Shown: one piece after another, positions 9,077 through 18,068 of the stretch
How positions within the stretch are numbered: the first letter of the stretch is position 1
Layout: each line of letters begins with the position of its first letter
Assembly (NCBI GenBank): GCA_041396905.1
Contig: JAWKXQ010000006.1
Location: 1-64,000 of the forward strand
Length of the DNA: 64,000 nucleotides
Direction of reading: 5' to 3'
From: JACXVD01 sp020446665
Lineage (GTDB): Bacteria > Pseudomonadota > Alphaproteobacteria > Sphingomonadales > Sphingomonadaceae
The notes under the pieces: generated by a model
Database searches by the model: none
Told to the model about the DNA's origin: nothing
What the model saw: the letters and a program-made list of their open reading frames with translations, nothing else
Translations under genes and position numbers: made by a program

Positions 9077-9838
9077 ATGTCTGACCAGATCACCCGCCTC
9101 CTCCAGATCATGGCCACTTTGCGCGACCCGCAGCGTGGCTGCGAGTGGGATCGTGCGCAGGGCTTCAGCACGATCTCGCCCTATACGCTGGAAGAAGCTT
9201 ATGAAGTGGCTGACGCGATTGAACGCGAAGCCTGGGATGAACTGCGCGAGGAACTTGGCGATTTGTTGCTGCAGGTCGTGTTCCATGCGCGCATGGCCGA
9301 AGAAGCCGGACTGTTTGCCTTTGCCGACGTGGCGCGTTCCATTTCTGAAAAGATGGAACGCCGCCATCCACATATCTTTGGCGACGAAGGCGGCTCGATG
9401 GGTGAAACCCGCTGGGAAGCTCTGAAGGATCAGGAACGCAGCGCCAAAGGCTACACCAGCGCGATGGATGGCGTAGCCCGCGCTCTGCCAGCCTTGCTAC
9501 GCGCCGAGAAGCTGCAAAAGCGCGCTGCGCGGGACGGTTTCGACTGGCCCGATACGCAAGGCCCGGCCGAGAAGCTGGCCGAGGAGGCTGCCGAACTTGC
9601 TGAGGCCGATGATGCCCATCGTCTGGAAGAAGCAGGAGACCTGCTCTTCGCCGCTGTGAACGTCGTTCGCGCCTATGGGATCGCCCCTGAAGACGCATTG
9701 CGGGCGGCCAATGCAAAGTTTGAACGCCGTTTCCGTGCGATGGAAGCCATTCATGGTGACCGGCTGAAAGGCCTGACACTCGATCAGCAGGAAGCGCTGT
9801 GGCAGCAAGTCAAGCAATCAGAAACGGATAAAGGCTGA
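9077..9838 (+). CDS. mazG: Nucleoside triphosphate pyrophosphohydrolase MazG
   Basis: The 253-residue protein has two MazG-type all-alpha NTP-PPase modules. The first contains EEAYEVADAIE and EELGDLLLQVVFHARM; the second contains EEAAELAEADD and EEAGDLLFAAVNVVR. The ExxE and ExxD residues bind magnesium. MazG hydrolyses (d)NTPs to monophosphates, removing aberrant nucleotides, and can lower ppGpp. It is transcribed alone and converges on hflX, whose stop is 4 bases away. Confidence 0.94.
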   Translation: MSDQITRLLQIMATLRDPQRGCEWDRAQGFSTISPYTLEEAYEVADAIEREAWDELREELGDLLLQVVFHARMAEEAGLFAFADVARSISEKMERRHPHIFGDEGGSMGETRWEALKDQERSAKGYTSAMDGVARALPALLRAEKLQKRAARDGFDWPDTQGPAEKLAEEAAELAEADDAHRLEEAGDLLFAAVNVVRAYGIAPEDALRAANAKFERRFRAMEAIHGDRLKGLTLDQQEALWQQVKQSETDKG

Positions 9839-9841
9839 GCC

Positions 9842-11152
9842 TTACAGCGTTTCGAATTGCCCCAATTCTTTCGGATTAAGCCGGACAATCAGCCTGCGCA
9901 GCGGGCCATCAGGCCCCTCGCCTGCATCACCATCTTCCAGCACATCGCCATGCGCATGGAGCCATGCAATCCGCCTGCCATCGCTGACCGGGAGCAGGAA
10001 TTCCTGCGTTCGCGCCTTTTGCGTCAGCATTTGCCCAAGCCGTTCGAGCAAGCTTTCCACGCCCTGCCCTGTCACTGCAGAGATAGCGGCAACCATCTCG
10101 TCATTATCAGCGAGTGGCCGGATTTCCTCAGCGCGCTCTTCATCGAGCAGATCCCACTTGTTCCACACTTCCAGGATCGGGATGGGCCCTTCGCCCCCTT
10201 CCCTCTCGCCATGTTCAACTACCCCGAGATCGGCGAGCACTTCCAGCACCTGTGTCTTCTGCGCGGCGCTGGCAGGATTGGCGATATCGCGCACATGCAG
10301 GATGATGTCTGCGCCGGTCACTTCCTCCAGCGTCGCCCGGAATGCCGCAACCAGCTGGGTCGGGAGGTCGGAAATAAAGCCCACCGTATCGGAAAGGATC
10401 GCCTTCTCGACACCCGGCAGCGAAATCGCGCGCATGGTCGGGTCCAGCGTGGCGAAGAGCAAATCTTCCGCCATGACGTCACTTCCCGTCAAGCGATTGA
10501 AAAGAGTGCTCTTTCCCGCATTGGTATAACCCACCAGCGCAATCACGGGCCAGGGTGCCCTTCCCCGCCTTTCGCGGTGCAGGGTGCGGGTCTTGCGCAC
10601 TTGCTCCAGCTCCTTGCGCAGCCGCCCCATGCGCTGCCGGATCATGCGGCGGTCAGCCTCAATCTGCGTTTCGCCGGGGCCGCCGAGGAAGCCGAAACCG
10701 CCGCGTTGCCGCTCCAGATGGGTCCAGCTGCGCACAAGGCGGCTCTGCTGGTAATCAAGATGCGCCAGCTCGACCTGCAGGCGCCCTTCCGCCGTGGCAG
10801 CACGTTCACCGAAAATCTCAAGGATCAGCCCGGTCCGGTCGATGACCTTGCGACCAAGCTTCTCTTCGAGATTGCGTTGCTGGATGGCAGAGAGAGCGCC
10901 ATCGACTACAACCAGCTCCGCCTCGTGCAGAGTGCATTGCGTGGCGATGTTTTCAACCTGCCCTGCCCCAAACAGCAGGTTCGGCTTCACATCGCGCACG
11001 GGCAGGATGAAGCTTTCCACCACTTCGATGCCGATGGCCAAAGCCAGCCCGCAGGCTTCCTCCAGCCGCGAATCTGCATCCAGATCGTGGCGCTGCCCTC
11101 TGATATCCGGGCATATGACAAGGGCCCGCGCACCGCGCGAGACCTCGCCCAT
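9842..11152 (-). CDS. hflX: GTPase HflX
   Basis: The protein of about 436 residues is a ribosome-associated GTPase that rescues or splits stalled 50S/70S particles, especially after heat stress. It has the N-terminal HflX domain (KVIDRTGLILEIFGERA; GGPGETQIEADRR) and a G domain with P-loop VGYTNAGKS, DTVGFISDLP and NKWD. The ATG at 11152 is preceded directly by an in-frame TTG at 11155; an in-frame stop lies further upstream, so the start is within this pair or a rare codon nearby. It lies 17 bases after hfq, the classical hfq-hflX pair. Confidence 0.95.
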   Translation of the reverse strand: MGEVSRGARALVICPDIRGQRHDLDADSRLEEACGLALAIGIEVVESFILPVRDVKPNLLFGAGQVENIATQCTLHEAELVVVDGALSAIQQRNLEEKLGRKVIDRTGLILEIFGERAATAEGRLQVELAHLDYQQSRLVRSWTHLERQRGGFGFLGGPGETQIEADRRMIRQRMGRLRKELEQVRKTRTLHRERRGRAPWPVIALVGYTNAGKSTLFNRLTGSDVMAEDLLFATLDPTMRAISLPGVEKAILSDTVGFISDLPTQLVAAFRATLEEVTGADIILHVRDIANPASAAQKTQVLEVLADLGVVEHGEREGGEGPIPILEVWNKWDLLDEERAEEIRPLADNDEMVAAISAVTGQGVESLLERLGQMLTQKARTQEFLLPVSDGRRIAWLHAHGDVLEDGDAGEGPDGPLRRLIVRLNPKELGQFETL

Positions 11153-11169
11153 CAAATCATCATCGAAGC

Positions 11170-11718
11170 TCAGTCGTCCTCGCCTTCCCAGTCATCGCTC
11201 AGGTCAACGGCCGTAGCGGGCTGGATTGTCGATACCGCATGCTTGTAGGCGAGCTGGACATAGCCTTCGCGTTCCAGCAGCATGCAAAAAAGGTCATAGG
11301 ATGCGATCTGGCCCTGCAGCATCACGCCGTTCACCAGGAACATCGTCACCTGCACTTCCGCTTCGCGCACGCGGGAGAGAAACACATCCTGCAGCAGGCG
11401 CTGCTTCTTGCTGCCATCCGCGCTGGCGAATTGCGACGCATCGATCGGCTGACCCGGCATGATGGTGGATACCGCATGCTTGTAGACCAGCTGCGATTGC
11501 CCGTCGCGGCGCAGCAGGATGGAAAAATTGTCGAACCAGGTGACAATCCCCTGCAGCTTCACGCCCTTTACCAGGAACATGGTCACAGGCGTCTTGTTCT
11601 TACGCAGCAGGTTCAGGAAAGCGTCCTGAAGATTAGGGGCCTTGCTGCCCACAGCAGATGGCGGAGGCGGGTCCTTCTGAGGGACCGGGCGGGCGCTTAG
11701 AGTGCGTCCAGAGGACAT
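11170..11718 (-). CDS. hfq: RNA chaperone Hfq, tandem double-domain form
   Basis: At 182 residues this is about twice the usual length, and two complete Hfq/Sm-like domains are visible. Domain 1 (about 28-92) has NLQDAFLNLLRKNKTPV, MFLVKGVKLQG and LVYKHAVSTI. Domain 2 (about 106-170) has LLQDVFLSRVREAEVQV, MFLVNGVMLQG and LAYKHAVSTI. Both keep the LQD glutamine, the VNG/VKG turn and the YKH signature that shape the proximal RNA-binding face. The basic rim patch is RKNK in domain 1 but REAE in domain 2, so the two halves are not equivalent. Hfq pairs small RNAs with mRNAs. An AAGGAGA ribosome-binding site lies 7 bases before the ATG. Confidence 0.95.
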   Translation of the reverse strand: MSSGRTLSARPVPQKDPPPPSAVGSKAPNLQDAFLNLLRKNKTPVTMFLVKGVKLQGIVTWFDNFSILLRRDGQSQLVYKHAVSTIMPGQPIDASQFASADGSKKQRLLQDVFLSRVREAEVQVTMFLVNGVMLQGQIASYDLFCMLLEREGYVQLAYKHAVSTIQPATAVDLSDDWEGEDD

Positions 11719-11868
11719 TTCATGTCTCCTTGTTGTTGGCGGCCATTATTACGGTCCGCGATCTGGATGGTCAGGGTCTCCCCTCCCAACCGGCTTATTC
11801 ACACCGGATAATTACCGCACCGCGTCAAATGGGCAATCCATTTTCTGCTGAAACGTTCCGCCGTGTGA

Positions 11869-13254
11869 TCACTCGTCGTCCTTTTCCCCCTTGCGATCAG
11901 CCATGCCAAGCAGCTTCAGCTTGCGGTGCAAGGCAGAGCGTTCCATCCCGATAAAGGTCGCAGTCTTGGAGATATTGCCGGAAAAACGCCGGATCTGGAC
12001 GCTGAGATATTCGCGTTCGAAGCTCTCACGCGCTTCACGCAAAGGCGCGCCCATCAACGTTGTCATGCCGGTATTGCCACCCAGCTTGCCCCCCGTCACT
12101 TCGTCCGGGAGCATATCGGGTTCCACCACATCGAGCCGGTCGCGCGGGGCGAGGATCACCGTCCGTTCCACCACATTGCGCAACTGGCGGACATTGCCCG
12201 GCCAGTCATAGGCCTGCAGCGCAGCCATCGCGTCTTCAGAGACATCGGGCGGGGTAATCCCCTGCTCCATCGCATAACGGGTGAAGAAATGCTCCGTCAG
12301 CGCGGGAATATCGTCGCGCCGCTCTGCCAGCGAGGGGATGGAAACCGGCACGACATTAAGCCGGTAAAACAAGTCTTCGCGGAAGCGTTTCTCTTCCATT
12401 TCCTGTTCAAGGTCACGCGAGGTAGAGGAGACGACCCGTACATCCACACCAATCTGCCGGTTACCGCCCACGCGGACGAAGCTCTGTTCTGTCAGCACCC
12501 GCAGGATACGCGCCTGGGTAGAAAGCGGCATGTCCGCCACTTCATCGAGATAGAGCGTGCCGCCATCAGCCATTTCCAGCAGGCCGGGCCGAACCAGCTT
12601 GCCACTCGCCTCTTCGCCAAACAGCTCCTGCTCGAACCGTTCCGGGGTAATCCGGGCGGAATTGACGATCACGAAGGCACTATCGGCCCGCGGGCTCCAG
12701 CTATGAAGCAGGCGCGCGGCGACTTCCTTACCCGCGCCTGCCGGGCCGCTGATCAGCACCCGGCTGCCGGTATTGGCAACCCGCTTGAGCGTCGCGCGCA
12801 CACCGTTAATTGCAGAGCTATTGCCGGTGAATTCCTCGCCCCGGCTGAACCCTTGCCGCAATTGGGTATTCTCACGCCGCAAACGTTCGGTTTCCGTAGC
12901 GCGCTGGACCAGCAGCAGGAGCTTTTCCGCTTCAAAGGGCTTTTCGATAAAGTCCATCGCCCCGCGGCTGACAGCCGCGACGGCCGTGTCGATATTGCCA
13001 TGGCCGGAGAAGATGATGACGGGCAATTCCGGTTCGCGCTGCTTGATCGCATCCAGCACTTCCAGCCCGTCCATCGGGCTGCCATGCAGCCACACATCCA
13101 GCAGGACCAGGCTCGGGCGACGTTCGTCAATCGCGGCCAGCGCCGAAATGCTGCCATCAGCCGTGCGGCATTCATAGCCTTCATCACTGAGCACACCGGC
13201 GACCAGTTCGCGGATGTCACGCTCATCATCGACAATCAGGATGTCTAGCGCCAT
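11869..13254 (-). CDS. ntrX: Nitrogen/redox response regulator NtrX
   Basis: This 461-residue response regulator has a receiver domain (1-120; ILIVDDERDIRELVAG, phospho-Asp in LVLLDVWL), an AAA+ domain with GPAGAGKE and GGTLYLDEVADMP, and a C-terminal Fis-type helix-turn-helix. The GAFTGA loop needed to contact sigma-54 is absent: the corresponding region reads FGEEASGKLVRPGLLEMADGG without it. This is usual for NtrX proteins, which often act without sigma-54. Its cognate kinase NtrY lies 46 bases upstream in the same operon. Confidence 0.93.
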   Translation of the reverse strand: MALDILIVDDERDIRELVAGVLSDEGYECRTADGSISALAAIDERRPSLVLLDVWLHGSPMDGLEVLDAIKQREPELPVIIFSGHGNIDTAVAAVSRGAMDFIEKPFEAEKLLLLVQRATETERLRRENTQLRQGFSRGEEFTGNSSAINGVRATLKRVANTGSRVLISGPAGAGKEVAARLLHSWSPRADSAFVIVNSARITPERFEQELFGEEASGKLVRPGLLEMADGGTLYLDEVADMPLSTQARILRVLTEQSFVRVGGNRQIGVDVRVVSSTSRDLEQEMEEKRFREDLFYRLNVVPVSIPSLAERRDDIPALTEHFFTRYAMEQGITPPDVSEDAMAALQAYDWPGNVRQLRNVVERTVILAPRDRLDVVEPDMLPDEVTGGKLGGNTGMTTLMGAPLREARESFEREYLSVQIRRFSGNISKTATFIGMERSALHRKLKLLGMADRKGEKDDE

Positions 13255-13300
13255 TGCGCCACCTCACATTTTTTATAAGCAGGCATTGGTTCAAAACAGG

Positions 13301-15514
13301 TCATGCGTGGCCTTGCTCCGGAGATATCCGGGGATCTCGCGCAAAGCGCATGGTAACCCGGCTGCCTCCATTGGAGCCGGTCGAAAATGTGATGTCGCCG
13401 CCATGTTCCTCGACAATCTTGTTGACGATAGCGAGGCCGAGGCCAGTCCCTTTTTCGCGTGTCGTCACATAGGGTTCGATGATGCTTTCGCGGTCTTGCG
13501 GCAAGCCGATGCCATTATCCTCAACGGCTATGGTGATCATGTCCCCCTCGCGCGAGAGCTCGACAGCAATGGCCCCGCGATAGTCAGGCTCGGCATTCTT
13601 CGCCTTAGCCTCTACCGCTTCAAATGCATTCTTGAGGATGTTGGTCATCGCCTGCCCTAGCTGGTGCCGGTCGCAAGCGATCCGTACTTCTTCGCCAGCC
13701 AGATTCTTGAAGCGATAATTGACTTCGCTATGTGCCACTTCCTGCAGGAACATGGCCTGCCGAACAATGTCGAGCGCATCTTCCTGGCGGAAATTCGGCT
13801 TGGGCAAACGGGCAAAACTGGAAAACTCATCGACCATCTTGCGCAGATCGCCGACCTGCCGGACGATGGTGCTGGTCAGTTCATCAAACAGCTCGCCATC
13901 TTTCTCGATCTGCGTCCGGTATCGACGCTTGAGCCGCTCCGTCGCCAATTGAATTGGCGTGAGCGGGTTCTTGATTTCATGCGCAATGCGCCGTGCCACG
14001 TCGGACCAGGCCGCCTGCCGCTGATCCAGAAGCTGGCGGGTAATATCCTCGAAGGTAATCACGCTGCCTTCGGAGGCTTGCGCAACTTGCACCGCCAAAG
14101 TCAGGAGCTCGCCGCCCTTGCTCGCGCTGACAACCCCGGATTGCAGCCCGGCCTCCACCAACACGCCGATCTGCGGGGCAAAGTCCTGAATGTCTTTGCC
14201 GACCGGCGATTTCTCATCGCCTGAAAGCAGCAATTCATGCGCCCGGCTGTTCATCAGCAACACACGCCCCTGATGATCGAGCGAAATAATCCCGGCAGTG
14301 ATCGATTCCAGCACCGCCTCGATAAAGGTACGCCGCTCGTCCAGTTCCTGATTGGCGCCCACCAGCGCATCGGTCTGCTTTTCCAACTGAGCGGTCATGC
14401 GGTTGAACGCGCGGTTGAGCATGCCGATCTCGTCCGCTCCGGTGCGGCCTTCTACCCGCAGGGAGAAATTGCCTGCGCCCACCTTGCGCGCGGCAGCGAC
14501 AAGATCGGTCAAAGGCTCCACCTGCCGATCAGCAAATCGCAGCGCAAACCAGACAGCCAGCCCCACCAGACCAAGACTCACGACGAACAGGGCGAGGTTA
14601 AAGCGCAATTGCAGCGCACGTGCCCGGCCAGTGAGGACGTTATAGCCTTCCACAACCGCCTTGGCCCGTTCCCATTGGTTGAAAGGCAGGGAGTCGGAAT
14701 TGCGGGCATTATAGAGATAGACACCGCTGTTCCGGTCAATCGGGGCCAGCGCTTCAATGCGTGTGGCATCCCCATTCACAGCAACTGCTTCGCCAGCGTC
14801 CAATTTGGACAAGGCCGTTGCTGCGAATTTGGCGGGCTCATTCCCTTCGCGAAGGTCGACAAAGGCCGCAGTGCGCAATTGGCCGTCCGGCAAAAGTTGC
14901 AGAATTGCAGATTCATTGAGTTCGCGGGCCTGCAACTGATACTGATAGACTTCCGGGAACTTCGCATCAGTCAGCGTCACACGCTCAAGGCTGAAACGCA
15001 TATCGCTCGCCATCGCGATCGTCTCATTGGCCACCTGCAACTGGTTCTGTTCGTAATAGCCGCGCGCCAGCTCATTGGCGTTGTCCATCAGGCTGCGCGA
15101 ACTGCCGGAGAACCAGAAATCCACACCCGCCTGAAACAGAATCCCGGCAAAAGCAGCCACCAGCAGCGTCGGAATGGCCGCCACCAGAGAGAAGAAGAAC
15201 ACCAGCCTGACATGCAGCCGCGCAGTGCTGCCCGCTGCCCTGCGGATAGCTAGTCGGCGACCGAACAATACCAGCAATGCCATGGCAGGTATCAAAGTGC
15301 CCAAAAGCAACAAGGCGACCTGGCTTGAGGGCAAGAGCTGCCCATTGGGTGGCGCAGTGGTAAAGGCTAACCACGTTGTCGCAATCATCGCCAGGAAAGC
15401 GATTGCGGCAACAATTTCGAGCATCAGGAACACATTTGCTCGTCGCGACGCGAGGACGAATCGCCGCCACCAGCGAGGCATTTGCTTCGGCACAGAGGGA
15501 TTGGCAGCCGTCAT
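13301..15514 (-). CDS. ntrY: Sensor histidine kinase NtrY
   Basis: The 737-residue kinase has several N-terminal membrane segments around a periplasmic sensing region, then a HAMP linker, a PAS domain and the kinase core. The H-box is in RRIAHEIKNPLTPIQLA; N, G1 and G2 boxes include EDNGIGLPQ and GTGLGLAIVNKI. NtrY phosphorylates NtrX in pathways for nitrogen, redox and envelope control. I chose ATG 15514 (MTAANPSV); the longer frame starts with TTG inside poorly conserved sequence. No strong ribosome-binding site is seen. Confidence 0.92.
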   Translation of the reverse strand: MTAANPSVPKQMPRWWRRFVLASRRANVFLMLEIVAAIAFLAMIATTWLAFTTAPPNGQLLPSSQVALLLLGTLIPAMALLVLFGRRLAIRRAAGSTARLHVRLVFFFSLVAAIPTLLVAAFAGILFQAGVDFWFSGSSRSLMDNANELARGYYEQNQLQVANETIAMASDMRFSLERVTLTDAKFPEVYQYQLQARELNESAILQLLPDGQLRTAAFVDLREGNEPAKFAATALSKLDAGEAVAVNGDATRIEALAPIDRNSGVYLYNARNSDSLPFNQWERAKAVVEGYNVLTGRARALQLRFNLALFVVSLGLVGLAVWFALRFADRQVEPLTDLVAAARKVGAGNFSLRVEGRTGADEIGMLNRAFNRMTAQLEKQTDALVGANQELDERRTFIEAVLESITAGIISLDHQGRVLLMNSRAHELLLSGDEKSPVGKDIQDFAPQIGVLVEAGLQSGVVSASKGGELLTLAVQVAQASEGSVITFEDITRQLLDQRQAAWSDVARRIAHEIKNPLTPIQLATERLKRRYRTQIEKDGELFDELTSTIVRQVGDLRKMVDEFSSFARLPKPNFRQEDALDIVRQAMFLQEVAHSEVNYRFKNLAGEEVRIACDRHQLGQAMTNILKNAFEAVEAKAKNAEPDYRGAIAVELSREGDMITIAVEDNGIGLPQDRESIIEPYVTTREKGTGLGLAIVNKIVEEHGGDITFSTGSNGGSRVTMRFARDPRISPEQGHA

Positions 15515-15583
15515 CGTTGCGCGGTTACAACGCCAGTGTTGCAAAAATGCAAGCGCTTTTCGTTAAACGAAGGGAAAGCCGCG

Positions 15584-16996
15584 TCAGGATCGCCGGGCAA
15601 AGCGATCAGGATCTATGGCCAGCTCGCCCAAGCGCTTACGCAAAGTGTTGCGATTTATGCCCAGCAGCTGCGATGCCTTCAACTGGTTCCCGCCGGTTGC
15701 CCCCAACGCATGTTCAAACAGCGGCTTCTCGAATGCTGCCAATGCGCTGTGATAGAGTGTGCCACTGACCGGCTCGTTAAGCGACAGCCAATGCGCCAAT
15801 GCCTCATCAAATCCGGCAGGGTGCCCTCCCCCCCTTTGCGAAGGCGCTTCCTGCATCAGCTCCGCCACCGCCGCACGATCAATCACATCCTCACGGGACA
15901 TCAGGGCCAGTCGGAAGACTACATTGCGCAGCTCGCGGACATTGCCCGGCCATGACTGTTGCGCCAGCAAGGCCAGCGCATCGTCGCTGATATTGCGCTG
16001 GGGCAGCCCTTCCTCTGCTGCGCGGGCCAGGAAATGGCGTGCCAGCGCCGCTATGTCGTCCCCTCTGTCACGCAAGGGCGGCAGCTGGATCGGCACAACA
16101 TTGAGCCGGTAAAAGAGATCTTCACGGAAAGTGCCCGCCGCGATCATGGGCTTCAGGTCACGATTGGTGGCCGCGACGATCCGCACATCAATGGCGATTT
16201 CCTGCCGACCGCCAACCCGGCGGATACGCCCGGACTGGAGCGCACGAAGCAGACGCGTCTGCGCATCCGCCGGCATATCGCCAATTTCGTCGAGGAACAG
16301 CGTGCCGCCATTGGCCTGTTCGAACTTGCCGATGGTCTGGCTGACAGCCCCGGTAAAGGCGCCTTTCTCATGGCCGAACAGCTCGCTTTCAATCAGGTCG
16401 CGTGGAATTGCGGCTGTGTTGACCGCGACAAATGGACCGGATTTGCGATGGCCAAGCTCGTGGATCGCTTCGGCAACCAGTTCCTTCCCGGTCCCGCTCT
16501 CACCAAGGATCAGGACCGTAAGATCATTGCGCAGGACCCGTGTGATCATGCGATAGACGCCCTGCATCGCCTGACTGCGACCGACCAGCGGCATTCCCTG
16601 GCCGCCATCATCCGGCATCTGGCTGGTGGTCCGCGCAGAACCAACTGCCTGCCCGACAACGCGGGTCAGTTCATCCAGATCAAATGGCTTGGGGAAATAC
16701 TCAAACGCGCCGGTATCGCTGGCCCGGACTGCCGTATCGAGTGTGTTCTGCGCCGAGAGGATAATCACCGGCATATCCGGATATTCCTTGCGCACCCGGC
16801 CCAGGCTTTCGATGCCATCGCCATCGGTCAGCATCACATCGGTCAGCATCACGTCAAAGCTTCGCTGCCCCAGCAGCCGGTCACGCCCGGCAATGGAATC
16901 GCAGCTTTCCACCAGATAACCTTCGTCGGTCAGGGCCGCGGTGATAACCAGCGCGATGGAACTGTCATCTTCAATCAACAGAACCGAATGAGCCAT
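15584..16996 (-). CDS. ntrC: Nitrogen regulation response regulator NtrC
   Basis: This 470-residue sigma-54 activator has a receiver domain with the phospho-acceptor in MLTDVMLTDGDG, an AAA+ domain with GESGTGKE and the GAFTGA motif (GHEKGAFTGAVSQ), and a C-terminal Fis helix-turn-helix (GGNQLKASQLLGINRNTLRKR). When phosphorylated by NtrB it activates genes for nitrogen assimilation. The start at 16996 (MAHSVLLIEDD) follows a GAGGGGAGG ribosome-binding site; the longer frame overlaps ntrB. Unlike NtrX, it keeps GAFTGA. Confidence 0.95.
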   Translation of the reverse strand: MAHSVLLIEDDSSIALVITAALTDEGYLVESCDSIAGRDRLLGQRSFDVMLTDVMLTDGDGIESLGRVRKEYPDMPVIILSAQNTLDTAVRASDTGAFEYFPKPFDLDELTRVVGQAVGSARTTSQMPDDGGQGMPLVGRSQAMQGVYRMITRVLRNDLTVLILGESGTGKELVAEAIHELGHRKSGPFVAVNTAAIPRDLIESELFGHEKGAFTGAVSQTIGKFEQANGGTLFLDEIGDMPADAQTRLLRALQSGRIRRVGGRQEIAIDVRIVAATNRDLKPMIAAGTFREDLFYRLNVVPIQLPPLRDRGDDIAALARHFLARAAEEGLPQRNISDDALALLAQQSWPGNVRELRNVVFRLALMSREDVIDRAAVAELMQEAPSQRGGGHPAGFDEALAHWLSLNEPVSGTLYHSALAAFEKPLFEHALGATGGNQLKASQLLGINRNTLRKRLGELAIDPDRFARRS

Positions 16997-17012
16997 GCTT
17001 GCGCCTCCCCTC

Positions 17013-18068
17013 TTACTTCGCGGCCGGCAGATGGATGCGGAAATGGGTGAGGCCCTTGCGCTCGTCCCGGTCATGGGTGATGCGCCCGTCCATATCGCGC
17101 ACCAGTTTCTTCACCAATGCGAGCCCCAGCCCCTGACCGTGTTTCTTGGAACTGACAAAGGGCTCAAACACATGATCGACCAGTGCCGGATCAATGCCCC
17201 GCCCATTATCGCTCACTGTCACTTCGATCGGCAGGCGGATAGCCCGGCCGAGCCGGATCGCATTGAAGGCAAAGCCGCTGACGAAGCGGGTCTTCACCGT
17301 CACGAGCGGCATTTCTTCCTGCGAGCAGGCATCCCGCGCATTGGCGAGCAGGTTTATCAACACTTGTTCAAAAGCCTCGCGATTGCCGAGCACAGGCGGC
17401 AAGGAGGGGTCGAATTCCTCGGCAAGCACCAGATCACTTTCGGAGCCCGTGCGCACCGTCTTGATCGCTTGCCGGATGGCTTCATGAAGATTGAAAGGCG
17501 CAACCGGCTCCGGCGTTTCGCTGCCCAGTTTCTGCATCCGGTCAATCAGCGAGGCAATCCGCGCGACTTCATCGGAGATGACCTGGGCCAGCCCCATGTC
17601 CTTCTCCTCCAACTTGCGCGACAGCAATTGCGCTGCACCACTTATCGCCGCTAGCGGATTCTTGATTTCATGGGCCAGCACAGCCGGGGCCCGCATGGCA
17701 ACCGTGCGTTCGTCGGCGAGCTCCTCTTGCCCCACATCAGAGAGAGTTATGACTTTCCATCCCGGATGCTGGTGAAGTGGAGAAGCAGTTATATTGACCC
17801 GCTTGGTGACCCCATCGGCACGGATCGAAACACCCCTCGCAACCAGTTGCCCCTGGCTGCGACGCATGCTTTCATAGAGCCGTTCTTCACTGACTTCGAT
17901 GACCTCGAACAGGTCCTGACCCGCCAGTCGCTTGGCGCTCTTGCCAAGCAGGTTCTCTGCCGCCGGATTGGCCTCCACAACCCGCAAGTCAGGGTCGAGC
18001 AGCAGGACAGCAAATATGAATCCCGCCAGCTGCGCCTGCGCATCGGGACGCGCTGCTTTCCCGGTCAC
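17013..18068 (-). CDS. ntrB: Nitrogen sensor kinase NtrB (GlnL)
   Basis: The 351-residue soluble kinase has an N-terminal PAS domain (LDPDLRVVEANPAAENLLG), an H-box AVLAHEIKNPLAAISGAAQ, and a HATPase domain with SDNGRGIDP and GQGLGLALVKKL. NtrB responds to PII protein and glutamine status and controls NtrC phosphorylation. No membrane segment is present. Its ATG overlaps the dusB stop (4 bases), and ntrC starts 16 bases downstream, giving the dusB-ntrB-ntrC operon known from alphaproteobacteria. Confidence 0.94.
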   Translation of the reverse strand: MTGKAARPDAQAQLAGFIFAVLLLDPDLRVVEANPAAENLLGKSAKRLAGQDLFEVIEVSEERLYESMRRSQGQLVARGVSIRADGVTKRVNITASPLHQHPGWKVITLSDVGQEELADERTVAMRAPAVLAHEIKNPLAAISGAAQLLSRKLEEKDMGLAQVISDEVARIASLIDRMQKLGSETPEPVAPFNLHEAIRQAIKTVRTGSESDLVLAEEFDPSLPPVLGNREAFEQVLINLLANARDACSQEEMPLVTVKTRFVSGFAFNAIRLGRAIRLPIEVTVSDNGRGIDPALVDHVFEPFVSSKKHGQGLGLALVKKLVRDMDGRITHDRDERKGLTHFRIHLPAAK

